The translations under genes and the position numbers were made by a program. From UBA1801 sp035353395 (GTDB taxonomy: Bacteria > Acidobacteriota > Holophagae > Holophagales > Holophagaceae), in NCBI GenBank assembly GCA_035353395.1, contig DAOPZL010000007.1, positions 18,927 to 82,926 of the forward strand: 64,000 bases of DNA, read 5' to 3'. Positions 9,401-18,100 of this stretch are shown here, in pieces. The number at the start of each line of letters is the position of its first letter. Position 1 is the stretch's first letter. A model generated the notes under the pieces. That model was not told where the DNA came from. It saw nothing but the letters and a program-made list of their open reading frames with translations, and did no database searches.

Positions 9401-9716
9401 CGTCACCGGCGCCAGCACGGTCGTCGCCGCCATCGCCGCGGGCAGGAACGCCGCGATCATGATGGACCGCTACCTGTCCGGCAAGCAGTTGAGGAAGCTC
9501 CCGTCCGTCCTGCTGCCCACGGTCTACGTCGCCCCGGTCAGCTCGGAGGACGAGGGCGAGGCCGTCGGCCGCCTGCACATCGACCATCTCTCCGTGGAAG
9601 CGCGCGTGAAGAACTTCAAGGAAGTGGACCTTTGCCCCTCGGAGAATCACGCGCTGTGCGAAGCGCGGCGCTGCCTGCGCTGCGACATCGAATTCACCCA
9701 ACCGGCTATGAATTGA
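6474..9716 (+). CDS. Fused hydrogenase subunit: HydB/NuoF joined to a GltD/NfnB-type FAD oxidoreductase
   Basis: This 1080-residue fusion has one N-terminal thioredoxin-like [2Fe-2S] module (Cys61, 92, 96). A NuoF domain follows with GRGGGGFPTG (217-226) and the [4Fe-4S] site CGKCIPC (Cys506, 509, 512; Cys561). In place of the C-terminal ferredoxin of HydB there is a GltD/NfnB-type module: a cysteine-rich [4Fe-4S] domain (Cys604, 608, 643, 647, 651, 655), an FAD Rossmann motif GAGPSG (700-705) and a second dinucleotide motif GGGNSA (831-836). YRRTRNEMPA is typical of NADP(H)-binding GltD/NfnB proteins. The start ATG has an AAGGAG site. Inference: the complex could connect H2, NAD(H) and NADP(H), as the Sporomusa-type Nfn joins NuoF-like and NfnB-like parts. 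The pyridine nucleotide specificity is unproven. Confidence 0.88.
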   Translation: MSTLDQGFCWDIPAKPSPELLNALKGGPFKSVSGEKLEELIASLRRDTVAKPVIYVGAGTCGLGAGADKTLEQIKAFCSARNLDVEVNEVGCVGLCSVEPVVDIQMPGRTRVAFGNVTADKVDGLLEAFFAGTIPSGMALGQHRNDCLKPYDKIAFLDQHPFLAIQKRLVLANSGLIDFTSIDEYIARGGYSALYKLLHGKTRQEVVTDVVASGLRGRGGGGFPTGRKWQMALDTPSDQKYMICNADEGDPGAFMDRAVCESDPHRLLEGMITGCYAIGATKAYIYIRAEYPLAIKNLKIAIAQAKEYGLLGQDILGSGFKLEIIIKMGAGAFVCGEETALMHSIEGKRGMPRPRPPYPIQSGLFGKPTVINNVETFANVPSIMQNGAQTFAAIGTEGSKGTKVFAMSGMVYRTGLVEVPMGTSIRSVVFGVGGGIPNAKKCKAVQIGGPSGGCIPEAHLDLACDYEELKKFGAIMGSGGLVVLDENTCMVDLAKYFMEFIQSESCGKCIPCREGTRRMLEILKSITRSRRSEEGVETLIRMKGVMLLQELGETIKRTSLCGLGQTAPNPVLSTLKWFRDEYEAHIYERRCPSGSCRELVGAPCQNGCPVGTEVWRYVAHIGRGEYEEAYRAIREVNPFPSACARVCHHPCENVCRCGTTGGEPIAIRHLKRFVVDHVDPSAYKYAIRTRPNAPRVAIIGAGPSGLTAAHSLSILGYKVTVFEKEAKAGGMLVAAIPEYRLSRPTLQKEIESLLNGNVEIKFNQALGKDFTLESLKKDGYSAIYLAIGSHRSKKFPLPGDNVEGILPGIQFLKAYNLHGTELGKGRVGIIGGGNSAIDAARVAIRQKDVDSVTIFYRRTRNEMPAYAEEIEAALEEGVKLETLVMPISIKSANGKLTGLECQRNELGERDESGRAQWVPIPGSEFVTAVDTLVVAISEEPELEVCGDLKASRQGFLAVNPESCVTSEAGIFGGGDVVTGASTVVAAIAAGRNAAIMMDRYLSGKQLRKLPSVLLPTVYVAPVSSEDEGEAVGRLHIDHLSVEARVKNFKEVDLCPSENHALCEARRCLRCDIEFTQPAMN

Positions 9717-9725
9717 GGTAGCGCC

Positions 9726-11447
9726 ATGTTTGCCATTGAAGCGAACGGCCAGAAAATCGAGGCCAAGAAGGGCGAAACGATCCTGCAGACCCTCACGAGA
9801 GCCGGGATCCACGTGCCCACGATCTGCCACATGGAAGGGCTCCTGCCCTCCGGGACCTGCCGCATGTGCGTCGTCGAAGTCGAGGGCTTCGGCGGCCTGG
9901 TCCCCTCCTGCTCGCACCCCGTCGCCGAGGGCATGAAGATCCGGACCAACACTCCGGCCGTCATGCAGGCCCGGAAGACGATCATCGAGCTGCTCCTCAG
10001 CAACCATCCGGACGACTGCCTCTACTGCGCCCGGAACGGCAACTGCGACCTTGCCAAGCTGGCCGCGGAGAACGGCGTCCGCGACCGCGCCTTCCAGGGC
10101 GACCGCTCGCGCCGGCCCAAGGACATCTCCAGTCCCTCCATCATCCGGGATCCGGAGAAGTGCATCCTTTGCGGCAAGTGCGTCCGAGTCTGCGAGGAGG
10201 TCCAGGGCGTTTCCGCCATCGACTTCGTCAACCGCGGTTCCCGGGCCTACGTCGGGACGGCCTTCAACCTGGGCCTGAACGTCTCCAGCTGCATCAACTG
10301 CGGCCAGTGCATCCTGGTCTGCCCCACCGCCGCCCTGTCCGAGCACAAGTACGTGGACGAGGTGATGCAGGCCCTGGCCGACCCCGAGAAGGTCGTGGTC
10401 GTCCAGCACGCCCCGGCGGTCTCCGTCTCGATCGCCGAGGAGTTCGGCTACAAGCCCGGCGTGGACTTCGACGGCAAGATGGTCGCCGCGCTCCGCCGCG
10501 TGGGTTTCGACCGGGTCTTCGACACCTCCTTCACCGCCGACCTCACGATCATGGAAGAGGGGTCGGAGCTGGTGCACCGCGTGCAGAACGGCGGCGTGCT
10601 CCCCATGTTCACCAGCTGCTCCCCCGGCTGGATCAAGTTCATCGAGGAGTTCTATCCCGAATTCCTGCCCAACGTCTCCTCCTGCAAGAGCCCGCAGCAG
10701 ATGATGGGCGCCATCATCAAGACCTTCTTCGCCGAGCGGGAGAACATCGATCCCAAGAAGATCGTCAGCGTCTCCATCATGCCCTGCACTGCGAAGAAGT
10801 TCGAATGCGAGCGCCCGGAGATGGGCCGAGACTACGTGGCCGACGTCGACTACGTGCTGACCACCCGCGAACTGGCCGAACTCTTCCGGATTTCCGGCGT
10901 GGACCCGGAAGCCATCGAGCCCGAACCCGCGGATACGCCCTTCGGGGAGCGGAGCAGCGCGGGCAAGCTCTTCGGGGCCTCGGGCGGCGTGATGGAGGCG
11001 GCTGTCCGCAGCGCCTACTTCCTGCTCACCGGGGAGGAGCTGAAGGAATACAAGATCCAGGACCTCCGCGGCCTGAAGGGCTCGAAGGAGCTGCGCGTCA
11101 AGGTCGGCGACCTCGAGGTGGGCGCGGCCGTGGTCTCCAGCCTCGGCCAGGCCCGCAAGATCCTGGAGGAGATCAAGGCCGGACGTTCGGATCTCCACTT
11201 CATCGAGTTCATGACCTGCCCCGGCGGCTGCATCAACGGCGGCGGCCAGCCCCTCGGCGCGGATCTCGAGGCGGTCAAGGCGCGCATGAACGCGCTCTAC
11301 CAGATCGACCGGGACGACCGCCTGCGGGTCAGTCACAAGAACGAGTGGGTGCAGAGGCTCTACGCCGAGTTCCTCGGAAAGCCGCTGGGCCACAAGAGTC
11401 ACGAGCTGCTGCACACCCACTACCAGAAGCGCGAAGTCTTGTTGTGA
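9726..11447 (+). CDS. hydA: [FeFe]-hydrogenase catalytic subunit HydA, second copy
   Basis: This 573-residue catalytic subunit has the same layout as the copy at 2675. It has a [2Fe-2S] domain (Cys34, 45, 48, 62), a His-ligated cluster (His94, Cys98, 101, 107), two ferredoxin clusters (CILCGKCVRVC, CINCGQCILVC) and an H-cluster domain with Cys298 (TSCSPGW), Cys354 (MPCTAKK), Cys498 and Cys502 (TCPGGCINGGGQP). As in the first copy, a Ser (299) stands where many [FeFe]-hydrogenases have the proton-relay Cys. A GAGGT site precedes the ATG; the gap to the fusion gene is nine bases. It is the catalytic partner of the HydB-GltD fusion. Confidence 0.95.
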   Translation: MFAIEANGQKIEAKKGETILQTLTRAGIHVPTICHMEGLLPSGTCRMCVVEVEGFGGLVPSCSHPVAEGMKIRTNTPAVMQARKTIIELLLSNHPDDCLYCARNGNCDLAKLAAENGVRDRAFQGDRSRRPKDISSPSIIRDPEKCILCGKCVRVCEEVQGVSAIDFVNRGSRAYVGTAFNLGLNVSSCINCGQCILVCPTAALSEHKYVDEVMQALADPEKVVVVQHAPAVSVSIAEEFGYKPGVDFDGKMVAALRRVGFDRVFDTSFTADLTIMEEGSELVHRVQNGGVLPMFTSCSPGWIKFIEEFYPEFLPNVSSCKSPQQMMGAIIKTFFAERENIDPKKIVSVSIMPCTAKKFECERPEMGRDYVADVDYVLTTRELAELFRISGVDPEAIEPEPADTPFGERSSAGKLFGASGGVMEAAVRSAYFLLTGEELKEYKIQDLRGLKGSKELRVKVGDLEVGAAVVSSLGQARKILEEIKAGRSDLHFIEFMTCPGGCINGGGQPLGADLEAVKARMNALYQIDRDDRLRVSHKNEWVQRLYAEFLGKPLGHKSHELLHTHYQKREVLL

Positions 11448-11466
11448 CAACCATTGAGGCGATGCC

Positions 11467-11856
11467 ATGACCATGCCAAAGAAGATTCTTGTTGTTGATG
11501 ACGACATCGACCTGCTGGAACATGTCGAGATGATCCTGAAGGCGGACGGCTACGAGGTGGTCAAGGCCCAGGGACAGAAGGAGGGCGAGGACGCCATCCT
11601 CTCCACGATCCCGGACCTGGCCATCCTCGATCTCATGATGGAGAACCTGGACTCCGGGTTCGTGCTCTGCCATCAGATCAAGCGTCTCTATCCCGAGACG
11701 CCCGTGATCATCCTGACCGCCGTCAAGTCCGCGACGGGGGTGGACCTCGCACCCAAGTCGAGCGGGGCCGCCAGCTGGATCAAGGCCGACCTGATGCTCG
11801 ACAAGCCCGTCCGGCCCGAGCAGCTCAGGAACGAAGTCAAGCGCCTCCTGGCGTAA
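11467..11856 (+). CDS. Single-domain response regulator (receiver only)
   Basis: This 129-residue CheY-like receiver has the acidic pocket VVDDD (9-13), the phospho-acceptor Asp55 in LAILDLMME, and a C-terminal LDKPV. It has no output domain. The start is at 11467, with an in-frame ATG two codons later as an alternative; GAGG stands upstream. It sits 19 bases after the second hydA and before the sensor hydrogenase-kinase, so it probably receives phosphate from one of the neighbouring kinases and passes it on or acts by protein contact. The Asp sits in a slightly unusual context (LMMENLDSG insertion). Confidence 0.85.
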   Translation: MTMPKKILVVDDDIDLLEHVEMILKADGYEVVKAQGQKEGEDAILSTIPDLAILDLMMENLDSGFVLCHQIKRLYPETPVIILTAVKSATGVDLAPKSSGAASWIKADLMLDKPVRPEQLRNEVKRLLA

Positions 11857-11869
11857 GATGATGGGCGCA

Positions 11870-11896
11870 GGGGAAGCCGCTCCACGCGGCTTCCCC
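11870..11896 (+). terminator. Hairpin between hydrogenase and sensor genes
   Basis: A perfect 11-base-pair stem (GGGGAAGCCGC with GCGGCTTCCCC) encloses the loop TCCAC in the 59-base gap before the sensor kinase. No T-run follows. It may be a partial terminator, or an RNA-processing stem that sets lower expression of the signalling genes relative to the enzyme genes. Confidence 0.55.
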
Positions 11897-11915
11897 CCGC
11901 TGCGAGAGGGCCTCC

Positions 11916-13970
11916 ATGAGCGAACGCGGGAGTAGCCGGCCAGAGATGGCACCTGGGTCCCTTTGCTTCGTCAAGGAGGTCATGAACCGCTGCAGGATCT
12001 GCTACACCTGCGTGCGGGAATGCCCGGCCAAGGCGATCAGCATCTCCAAGAGCCAGGCGATGGTGATACCCGAGCGCTGCATCGGGTGCGGGAACTGCCT
12101 GAAGGTCTGCAGCCAACAGGCCAAGCGGATGATCTCCTCGATCGAGGACGCGGAGGCCCTGCTCTCGAGCGGGGCCTCCGTCGCCGCGTGCCTCGCGCCC
12201 AGTTTCCCGGTGGAGTTCCAGGCGGAGTGCGATTTCCGGGTGCTGGTGGGGATGGTCCGCGCCCTGGGGTTCGACTACGTGACCGAGGTGGCGTTCGGCG
12301 CCGACCTGGTGGCGGACCGCTACCGCGAGAACATGATCCGCAACAAGGGCCGCCAGTACATCGCCACGACCTGTCCGGCCATCGTGGGCTACGTGGAGCG
12401 CTACCATCCGGACCTGGTGCCCTTCCTTTCCCCCATCGTCTCCCCCATGGTGGCCATGGCCCGAGTCCTGAGGTCCCTGCACGGTCCGGACCTGAAGGTG
12501 GTGTTCATCGGGCCCTGCATCGCGAAGAAGGCCGAGACCGCGGACCCCGACGTGATCGGCGGCCCGGACGTGGCGCTGACCTTCACGGAGCTGCGCGAGA
12601 TGTTCGGGAAGGCGGGGATCTCCCCCGCCGGCGTCGAGCCGTGCGATTTCGACCCTCCCCAGCCCCGGAACGGCTCGTTGTTCCCGATCAGCCACGGCCT
12701 GCTGCAGGCCGCCGGGATCCAGGAGGACCTGGTGATCAACGACGTGGTGGCCACGGACGGCCTCCACAACTTCATGAACGCCCTGAACGAGTTTGCCGGG
12801 GGCGGCATGGAGGCGAACCTGGTGGAGCTCCTCTCCTGCAACGGCTGCATCACCGGTCCCGGCCTGAGCAGCAGGGAGAACCTGTTCCAGCGGCGCGCGC
12901 GGGTCAGCAGCTACACCCGCTACCGGGAACGCACCCAGGACCAGGAGCACTGGCAGAAGTCCATCGACCATTTCGCCAACCTGGACCTGACCCGGACCTA
13001 CCGGTCCCTGGACCAGCGGGTCACGGACATCGACGAGGGGATCATCGCCGGGATCATGAAGCGGATGGGCAAGCAGTCCCCCGAGGACGAGCTCAACTGC
13101 GGCGCCTGCGGCTATCCTTCCTGCCGCGAGCACGCGGTCGCCGTGCACAAGGGGCTGGCGGAGAGCGAGATGTGCCTGCCCTACGTCATCAGCGACCACC
13201 TCAAGACCATCCTCGAGCTGTCCCACCTGAACGACCGCCTGGCCACCACCCAGGAGAACCTCATGCACTCCGAGCGCCTGGCCAGCATGGGGCAATTGGC
13301 GGCCGGGGTGGCCCACGAGATCAACAATCCTCTGGGCGTGGTGATCATGTACACCAACCTGCTGCTGGAGGAGTGCGACAAGGAGGCGGCCATCCGGGAC
13401 GACCTGAAGATGATCGCGGAGCAGGCCAACCGCTGCAAACGGATCGTCGCAGGCCTGCTGGACTTCGCGCGGCAGAACAAGGTGGCCCACCAGTCCGTCG
13501 ACATCCGGGAGCTGGTGGCCTCGACCCTGGCGAACCTGCCCCGGCCGGGGAACGTGGAGCTGGAGATCCTGCACGAGGAGGAGGACCCCGTGGCCGAGGT
13601 GGACCAGGACCAGGTGGTCCAGGTCCTGCTGAATCTCGCGGTGAACGCCTACGACGCCATGCCCGACGGCGGCAAGCTCAGCGTCCGGACCCGGGGGGAC
13701 GATTCCTGGGTCGTCTTCGAATTCCAGGACACGGGCGTGGGCATTCCGCGGGAGAACCTCAAGAAGATCTTCGAGCCCTTCTTCACCACCAAGACGATGG
13801 GGAAGGGGACGGGCCTGGGGCTGCCCGTCGTCTACGGAATCGTGAAGTTGCACCGGGGGGACATCTCGGTCGAATCCAACGTCGATCCCAAGGCCGGGCC
13901 GACGGGAAGCACCTTCCGGGTCAAGCTGCCCCGGCTGTCCAGGAACCATTCGGGAAGGGAGGCCCAGTGA
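11916..13970 (+). CDS. Sensory [FeFe]-hydrogenase-like histidine kinase
   Basis: This 684-residue protein starts with a two-cluster ferredoxin domain (Cys26, 29, 32, 36 and Cys55, 58, 61, 65). A [FeFe]-hydrogenase-like domain (about 85-320) follows, with Cys153 (TTCPAIV), Cys201 (GPCIAKK) and Cys308 and Cys311 (SCNGC). A four-Cys Fes-type cluster motif (Cys395, 398, 403, 420) leads into a histidine kinase with phospho-acceptor His467 (GVAHEINNP), an N box (LLNLAVNAYDAM) and G boxes DTGVGIP and GTGLGLP. There is no membrane segment, so it is cytoplasmic. It resembles the group D (putative sensory) hydrogenases and probably reads H2 or redox state. The last motif has two residues between cysteines, where catalytic enzymes have three, so the cofactor may differ. 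Its stop overlaps the next gene (GTGA). Confidence 0.88.
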   Translation: MSERGSSRPEMAPGSLCFVKEVMNRCRICYTCVRECPAKAISISKSQAMVIPERCIGCGNCLKVCSQQAKRMISSIEDAEALLSSGASVAACLAPSFPVEFQAECDFRVLVGMVRALGFDYVTEVAFGADLVADRYRENMIRNKGRQYIATTCPAIVGYVERYHPDLVPFLSPIVSPMVAMARVLRSLHGPDLKVVFIGPCIAKKAETADPDVIGGPDVALTFTELREMFGKAGISPAGVEPCDFDPPQPRNGSLFPISHGLLQAAGIQEDLVINDVVATDGLHNFMNALNEFAGGGMEANLVELLSCNGCITGPGLSSRENLFQRRARVSSYTRYRERTQDQEHWQKSIDHFANLDLTRTYRSLDQRVTDIDEGIIAGIMKRMGKQSPEDELNCGACGYPSCREHAVAVHKGLAESEMCLPYVISDHLKTILELSHLNDRLATTQENLMHSERLASMGQLAAGVAHEINNPLGVVIMYTNLLLEECDKEAAIRDDLKMIAEQANRCKRIVAGLLDFARQNKVAHQSVDIRELVASTLANLPRPGNVELEILHEEEDPVAEVDQDQVVQVLLNLAVNAYDAMPDGGKLSVRTRGDDSWVVFEFQDTGVGIPRENLKKIFEPFFTTKTMGKGTGLGLPVVYGIVKLHRGDISVESNVDPKAGPTGSTFRVKLPRLSRNHSGREAQ

Positions 13971-15136
13971 CCGAGACCCTGCATCTTCTGGTGGTGGACG
14001 ACGAGATGGGCATGCGGCTTTCCGTGGAGCGCGCCCTCCGGAACTACTCCGCGCACCTGGCCGACCTGCAGAGCGACGTGAACTTCCGCGTCAGCCAGGC
14101 CGAATCCGGTGAAGCCGCGCTCCAGGTCGTCGATTCGGACCGTCCCGACATCATGCTGCTGGACTACAAGCTCCCGGGGATCTCCGGACTGGATGTCCTC
14201 ACGGAACTCCAGGAGAGGAAGCAGGACATCCTTGTGGTGATGGTCACGGCCTACGCCTCCCTGGAGACCGCGGTCCAGGCCACCAAGAGCGGGGCCTTCG
14301 ACTTCCTGGCCAAGCCGTTCACGCCGGAGGAGCTGCGCGCCACCGTCCACAAGAGCACCAAGCACTGCATGGTCCAGCGGCAGGCCGCGAAGCTGGCCGG
14401 GGAGCGGCGCCAGATCCGCTTCGAGTTCCTGTCGGTCCTCGCCCACGAGCTGAAGTCCCCCCTGGCCGCCGTGCAGGGCAACATGTTCATCCTGCGGGAC
14501 CACATGGCCGGGGATTCCATCAAGGACTACGACCATCTGGTGGAACGCTCCATCATCCGCCTGGAAGGCATGAAGAAGCTGATCTTCGACCTGCTCGACC
14601 TGACGCGGATCGAGTCGGGGCAGAAGAAGCGGACCCTGTCGGACGTGGACATCTGCGCCGTGGCGCGGCAGGCCATCGAGACCCACGGGGGGCTCGCGGC
14701 GGAGAAGAGGGTGGCCGTCTCCTTCGAGGGGCCCGAATCCCTCGCGATGAAGGCGGACGCTGGGGAGCTCGAGATCATGTTCAACAACCTGATCTCGAAC
14801 GCGGTCAAGTACAACAAGGACGGGGGCACGGTGGTCGTGGCCGTCCGGGAGGACGGTCCCGCGGTGTCCATCGCCGTCCGGGACACGGGCATCGGGATGA
14901 CCCGGGAGGAAGTGGCCCGGCTGTTCAGCGAGTTCACCCGCATCAAGAACCAGAAGACGATGAACATCCTGGGGAGCGGCCTCGGCCTTTCCATCCTCAA
15001 GCGGCTCGCCTACCTCTACGGCGGGGAGGTCACGGTGGAAAGCGAGGCCGACAAGGGGAGCACGTTCACGGTAACCTTGAGGAAAGATCAAGCTGGCCCA
15101 AGCCTGAACCCAGGACCGAGTCCGATGGTCCTCTAG
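13967..15136 (+). CDS. Receiver-histidine kinase hybrid
   Basis: This 389-residue protein has an N-terminal receiver domain (VVDDE at 9-13, Asp66 in MLLDYKLPG, Lys116 in AKPF) followed by a HisKA/HATPase kinase with His160 (VLAHELKSP), an N box NNLISNAVKYN and GSGLGLS. It has no sensor domain of its own and no membrane segment, so it is likely controlled by phosphorylation of its receiver. The GTG start at 13967 overlaps the stop of the sensor kinase gene and has a GGGAGG site. The receiver-then-kinase order and the coupling suggest it is the second relay step after the hydrogenase-type kinase. Confidence 0.88.
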   Translation: MTETLHLLVVDDEMGMRLSVERALRNYSAHLADLQSDVNFRVSQAESGEAALQVVDSDRPDIMLLDYKLPGISGLDVLTELQERKQDILVVMVTAYASLETAVQATKSGAFDFLAKPFTPEELRATVHKSTKHCMVQRQAAKLAGERRQIRFEFLSVLAHELKSPLAAVQGNMFILRDHMAGDSIKDYDHLVERSIIRLEGMKKLIFDLLDLTRIESGQKKRTLSDVDICAVARQAIETHGGLAAEKRVAVSFEGPESLAMKADAGELEIMFNNLISNAVKYNKDGGTVVVAVREDGPAVSIAVRDTGIGMTREEVARLFSEFTRIKNQKTMNILGSGLGLSILKRLAYLYGGEVTVESEADKGSTFTVTLRKDQAGPSLNPGPSPMVL

Positions 15137-15180
15137 GATTCCGTCCCGGATTCATCCGTGGACCGCCATGGTTCGATGCC

Positions 15181-18100
15181 ATGTCCATGGGTTCCGCCAA
15201 ACTATCCGAGCTGGTGAGCGGGAGTCAGTTGCACCCGCTGGTGCGGGCCCTGTCGAAGCTCGCGGGGCTGCCGGCACGCCTGCTGGACGCGGATGGAACG
15301 GTCCTGGCGGCCAGTCCGGAGCTCCCCGGAAGCGGGAGCCCGATGCCGGAAGGGGGCCAGTGTCTCGGGTTCCCCATCGAGGTCGAGGGCGCCACCCTGG
15401 CCGTCCTGCAGGTGGGGCCCTACCGGCCCGACAGCCGGAGACGGCGCCGCGGGCTCCGGGCGGCGGGCCGGATCCCGGTCCTTCCCGGAAGCAGGGTCGA
15501 GGTCCTGAAGGTCTGGTCGCAGTCCTTCGTCGACCTGGTGGCGGCCATGGGGCTGCGCGCCCTGGAACTCCGGCGGGAGCGGGAGGAGCGGGGGAGGGCG
15601 GAGGCGGAACTGCTGGCCCGCGAAAGGCAGTACCGGGAACTCGTGGAACAGATGAACGAAGGCATCCTGGCCGGGGACCGGAACACGCGCATCACGTTCG
15701 TGAATTCCAGGATGGCCGCCATGCTGGGGTATCCGGAAGAGGAGCTGCTGGGACGCCCGTTCTTCGAAATCATGGCGCCCGAGATCCGGGCCGGCTACCT
15801 GGAGCGGCTGAAGGACCGGCACGTCGGGATCAGCGAACGCTACGAGGCGGATCTCCTCCGCAAGGACGGCGGGCGGATCTGCACGTTCATCTCCGCTTCT
15901 CCCTTGCGGGACGACCGGAACGCGGTGGTCGGCTCCTTCGCCGTCATCAGCGACATCACCGAGTGGAAGAAGGCCGAGAAGAACCTCCGGGAAAGCGAGG
16001 AGAAGTTCCGCCGCCTCTTCGAGACCATGCAGGAGGTGTTCTACCGCTGCGACCGGGAGGGGCGCTTGACCCTCATGAGTCCCTCCGGGGCGAGGCTGCT
16101 CGGGTATCCGGACGTGGACGCGCTGATCGGGCGCGACATCACCGAGTCCATGTACCTGGACGCCGGAGAGCGCCGTTTCTTCCTCGCCGCCATCGCGGAG
16201 CAGGGCTTCGTCAGGGACTTCGAGGTGACCCTCAGGAAGTCCGATGGGACCCCGATCATCGTCTCGACCTATTCGAGGCTGAACCGGGACGGCCAGGGGA
16301 ACATCACGGGCGTGGAAGGAGCCTTCTTCGACATCACGGAACGGAAGAAGACCGAGGAGGCCCTGCGCCGGAGCGAGGAGCGCTACCGGCTGATCATGGA
16401 CAACGTGCGGGACATCATCTTCACGCACCTTCCGGACGGGACCATCTCCTTCGTGAGCGGCAGCGTCAGCCACCTGGGCTACCTCCCCGAGGAGATCGCG
16501 GGCCGGGACCTCTTCGGATTCGTCCATCCCGACGATCTCGAGATCAGCAGGAATGCCTTCCTCCAGACCCTCCGGACCTTGAAGGGATCCGGCGTCGAGG
16601 TCCGGATCCGCTGCAAGGACGGCGGATACTTGTGGATGGAGGAGCACAGCGACCCTGTCCTGCGGGATGGCCGGCTGATCCAGGTCACCTGCGTGCTCCG
16701 CGACATCACCCAGCGCAGGTCCGCCGAGGAGGCGCTGCACCGGAGCGAGGCCCGCTACAGCCGGATCGTGAACAACATCCGGGACATCATCTACTCGTAC
16801 ACGCCCGACGGCGTGGTCTCGTTCGTCAGCGGGAGCGTCAGGCAGATCGGCTACGAGGTGCAGGAGATCGTGGGCAAGAGCCTCTACGGATTCCTGCACC
16901 CCCAGGACCGCCCCGTGATCCGGCGCGCCGTCGACCGGGCCATCCACGAGGGCGCGTTCGATCCGGTCGAGTGCAGGCTGCGGAGCAAGAACGGCGCCTA
17001 CGTGTGGGTGGAGGCGAACAGCGAACCCATCCTGCACGAGGGGGTGCTGGTGCAGATCAACGGCGTCGCCCGCGACATCACCGAGAGCCGGAACGCCAAG
17101 GAAGCCTTGCGCCTGAGCGAGGAGAAATACCGCAGGATCATCGACCACATCCAGGACATCATCTTCTCCTATCGGCCGGATGGGTGCCTGTCCTTCGTCA
17201 GCGAGAGCATCCGGAGGCTGGGCTACGAGCCCGAGGACCTGGCGGGTCGGTCGATCCTCGACTTCATCCACGAGGAGGATCTCGGCGCGGCGAAGCAGGC
17301 CCTGGCGCGGGCGGTGGAGTGCAACGTCCACGAGCGGGTCGAATTCAGGGTCCGGACGAGGGGCGGCGACTACCTCTGGTTCGAGGAGAACAGCGAGCCG
17401 ATCTTCCAGGATGGCGTGCTGGTGCAGGTGAACGCCGTGGCCCGGGACGTGTCCGGGCGGAAGGCCGCGGAACTGGCGCTGCAGGACAGCGAGGAGAAGT
17501 ACCGCTGCCTCGTGGAGCAGCTCCGCGAGGGGATCCTGGTGAGCGATCTCGACGGGACGATCATCTTCGCGAACCCCCGCATGGCGGAGATGCTCGGCTA
17601 CACCGTGGAGGAGATCGTCGGCCGGAAGGACTCGATCCTCATCCGGGAAGAGGACCTGGCCGCCTACCGGGACCGCATGGAACACCGCGCCGGAGACCAG
17701 TTCGAGGTGCGCCTCATCCGGAAGGACGGCTCCCCGGGCCATTTCCTGGCTTCCGGAACGCACCTGCTGAACCGGGACGGGAAACGGGTGGGGTCCTTCG
17801 GGGTCCTGGGCGACATCACGGAATCGAAGCGCGCGCAGGAGGAACTCAAGCGCCTTTCGGCGGCCATCGAGCAGGCCTCCGACTCCGTCATCGTCGCGGA
17901 CACGCGGGGCGTGATCCTCTACGCCAACCCCGCTTCCCAGACCTTGACCGGCCTGGCCCTCTCCGAGCTGGTCGGGAATACGCTGGACGTCCTGCGGAGC
18001 AACAAGCAGACGGACTCGTTCTACCGGCGGCTCTGGGACACGGTCCGGAGGGGCGAGGCCTGGAGCGGACACATCATCAACGTCAGGGCGGACGGGACGC

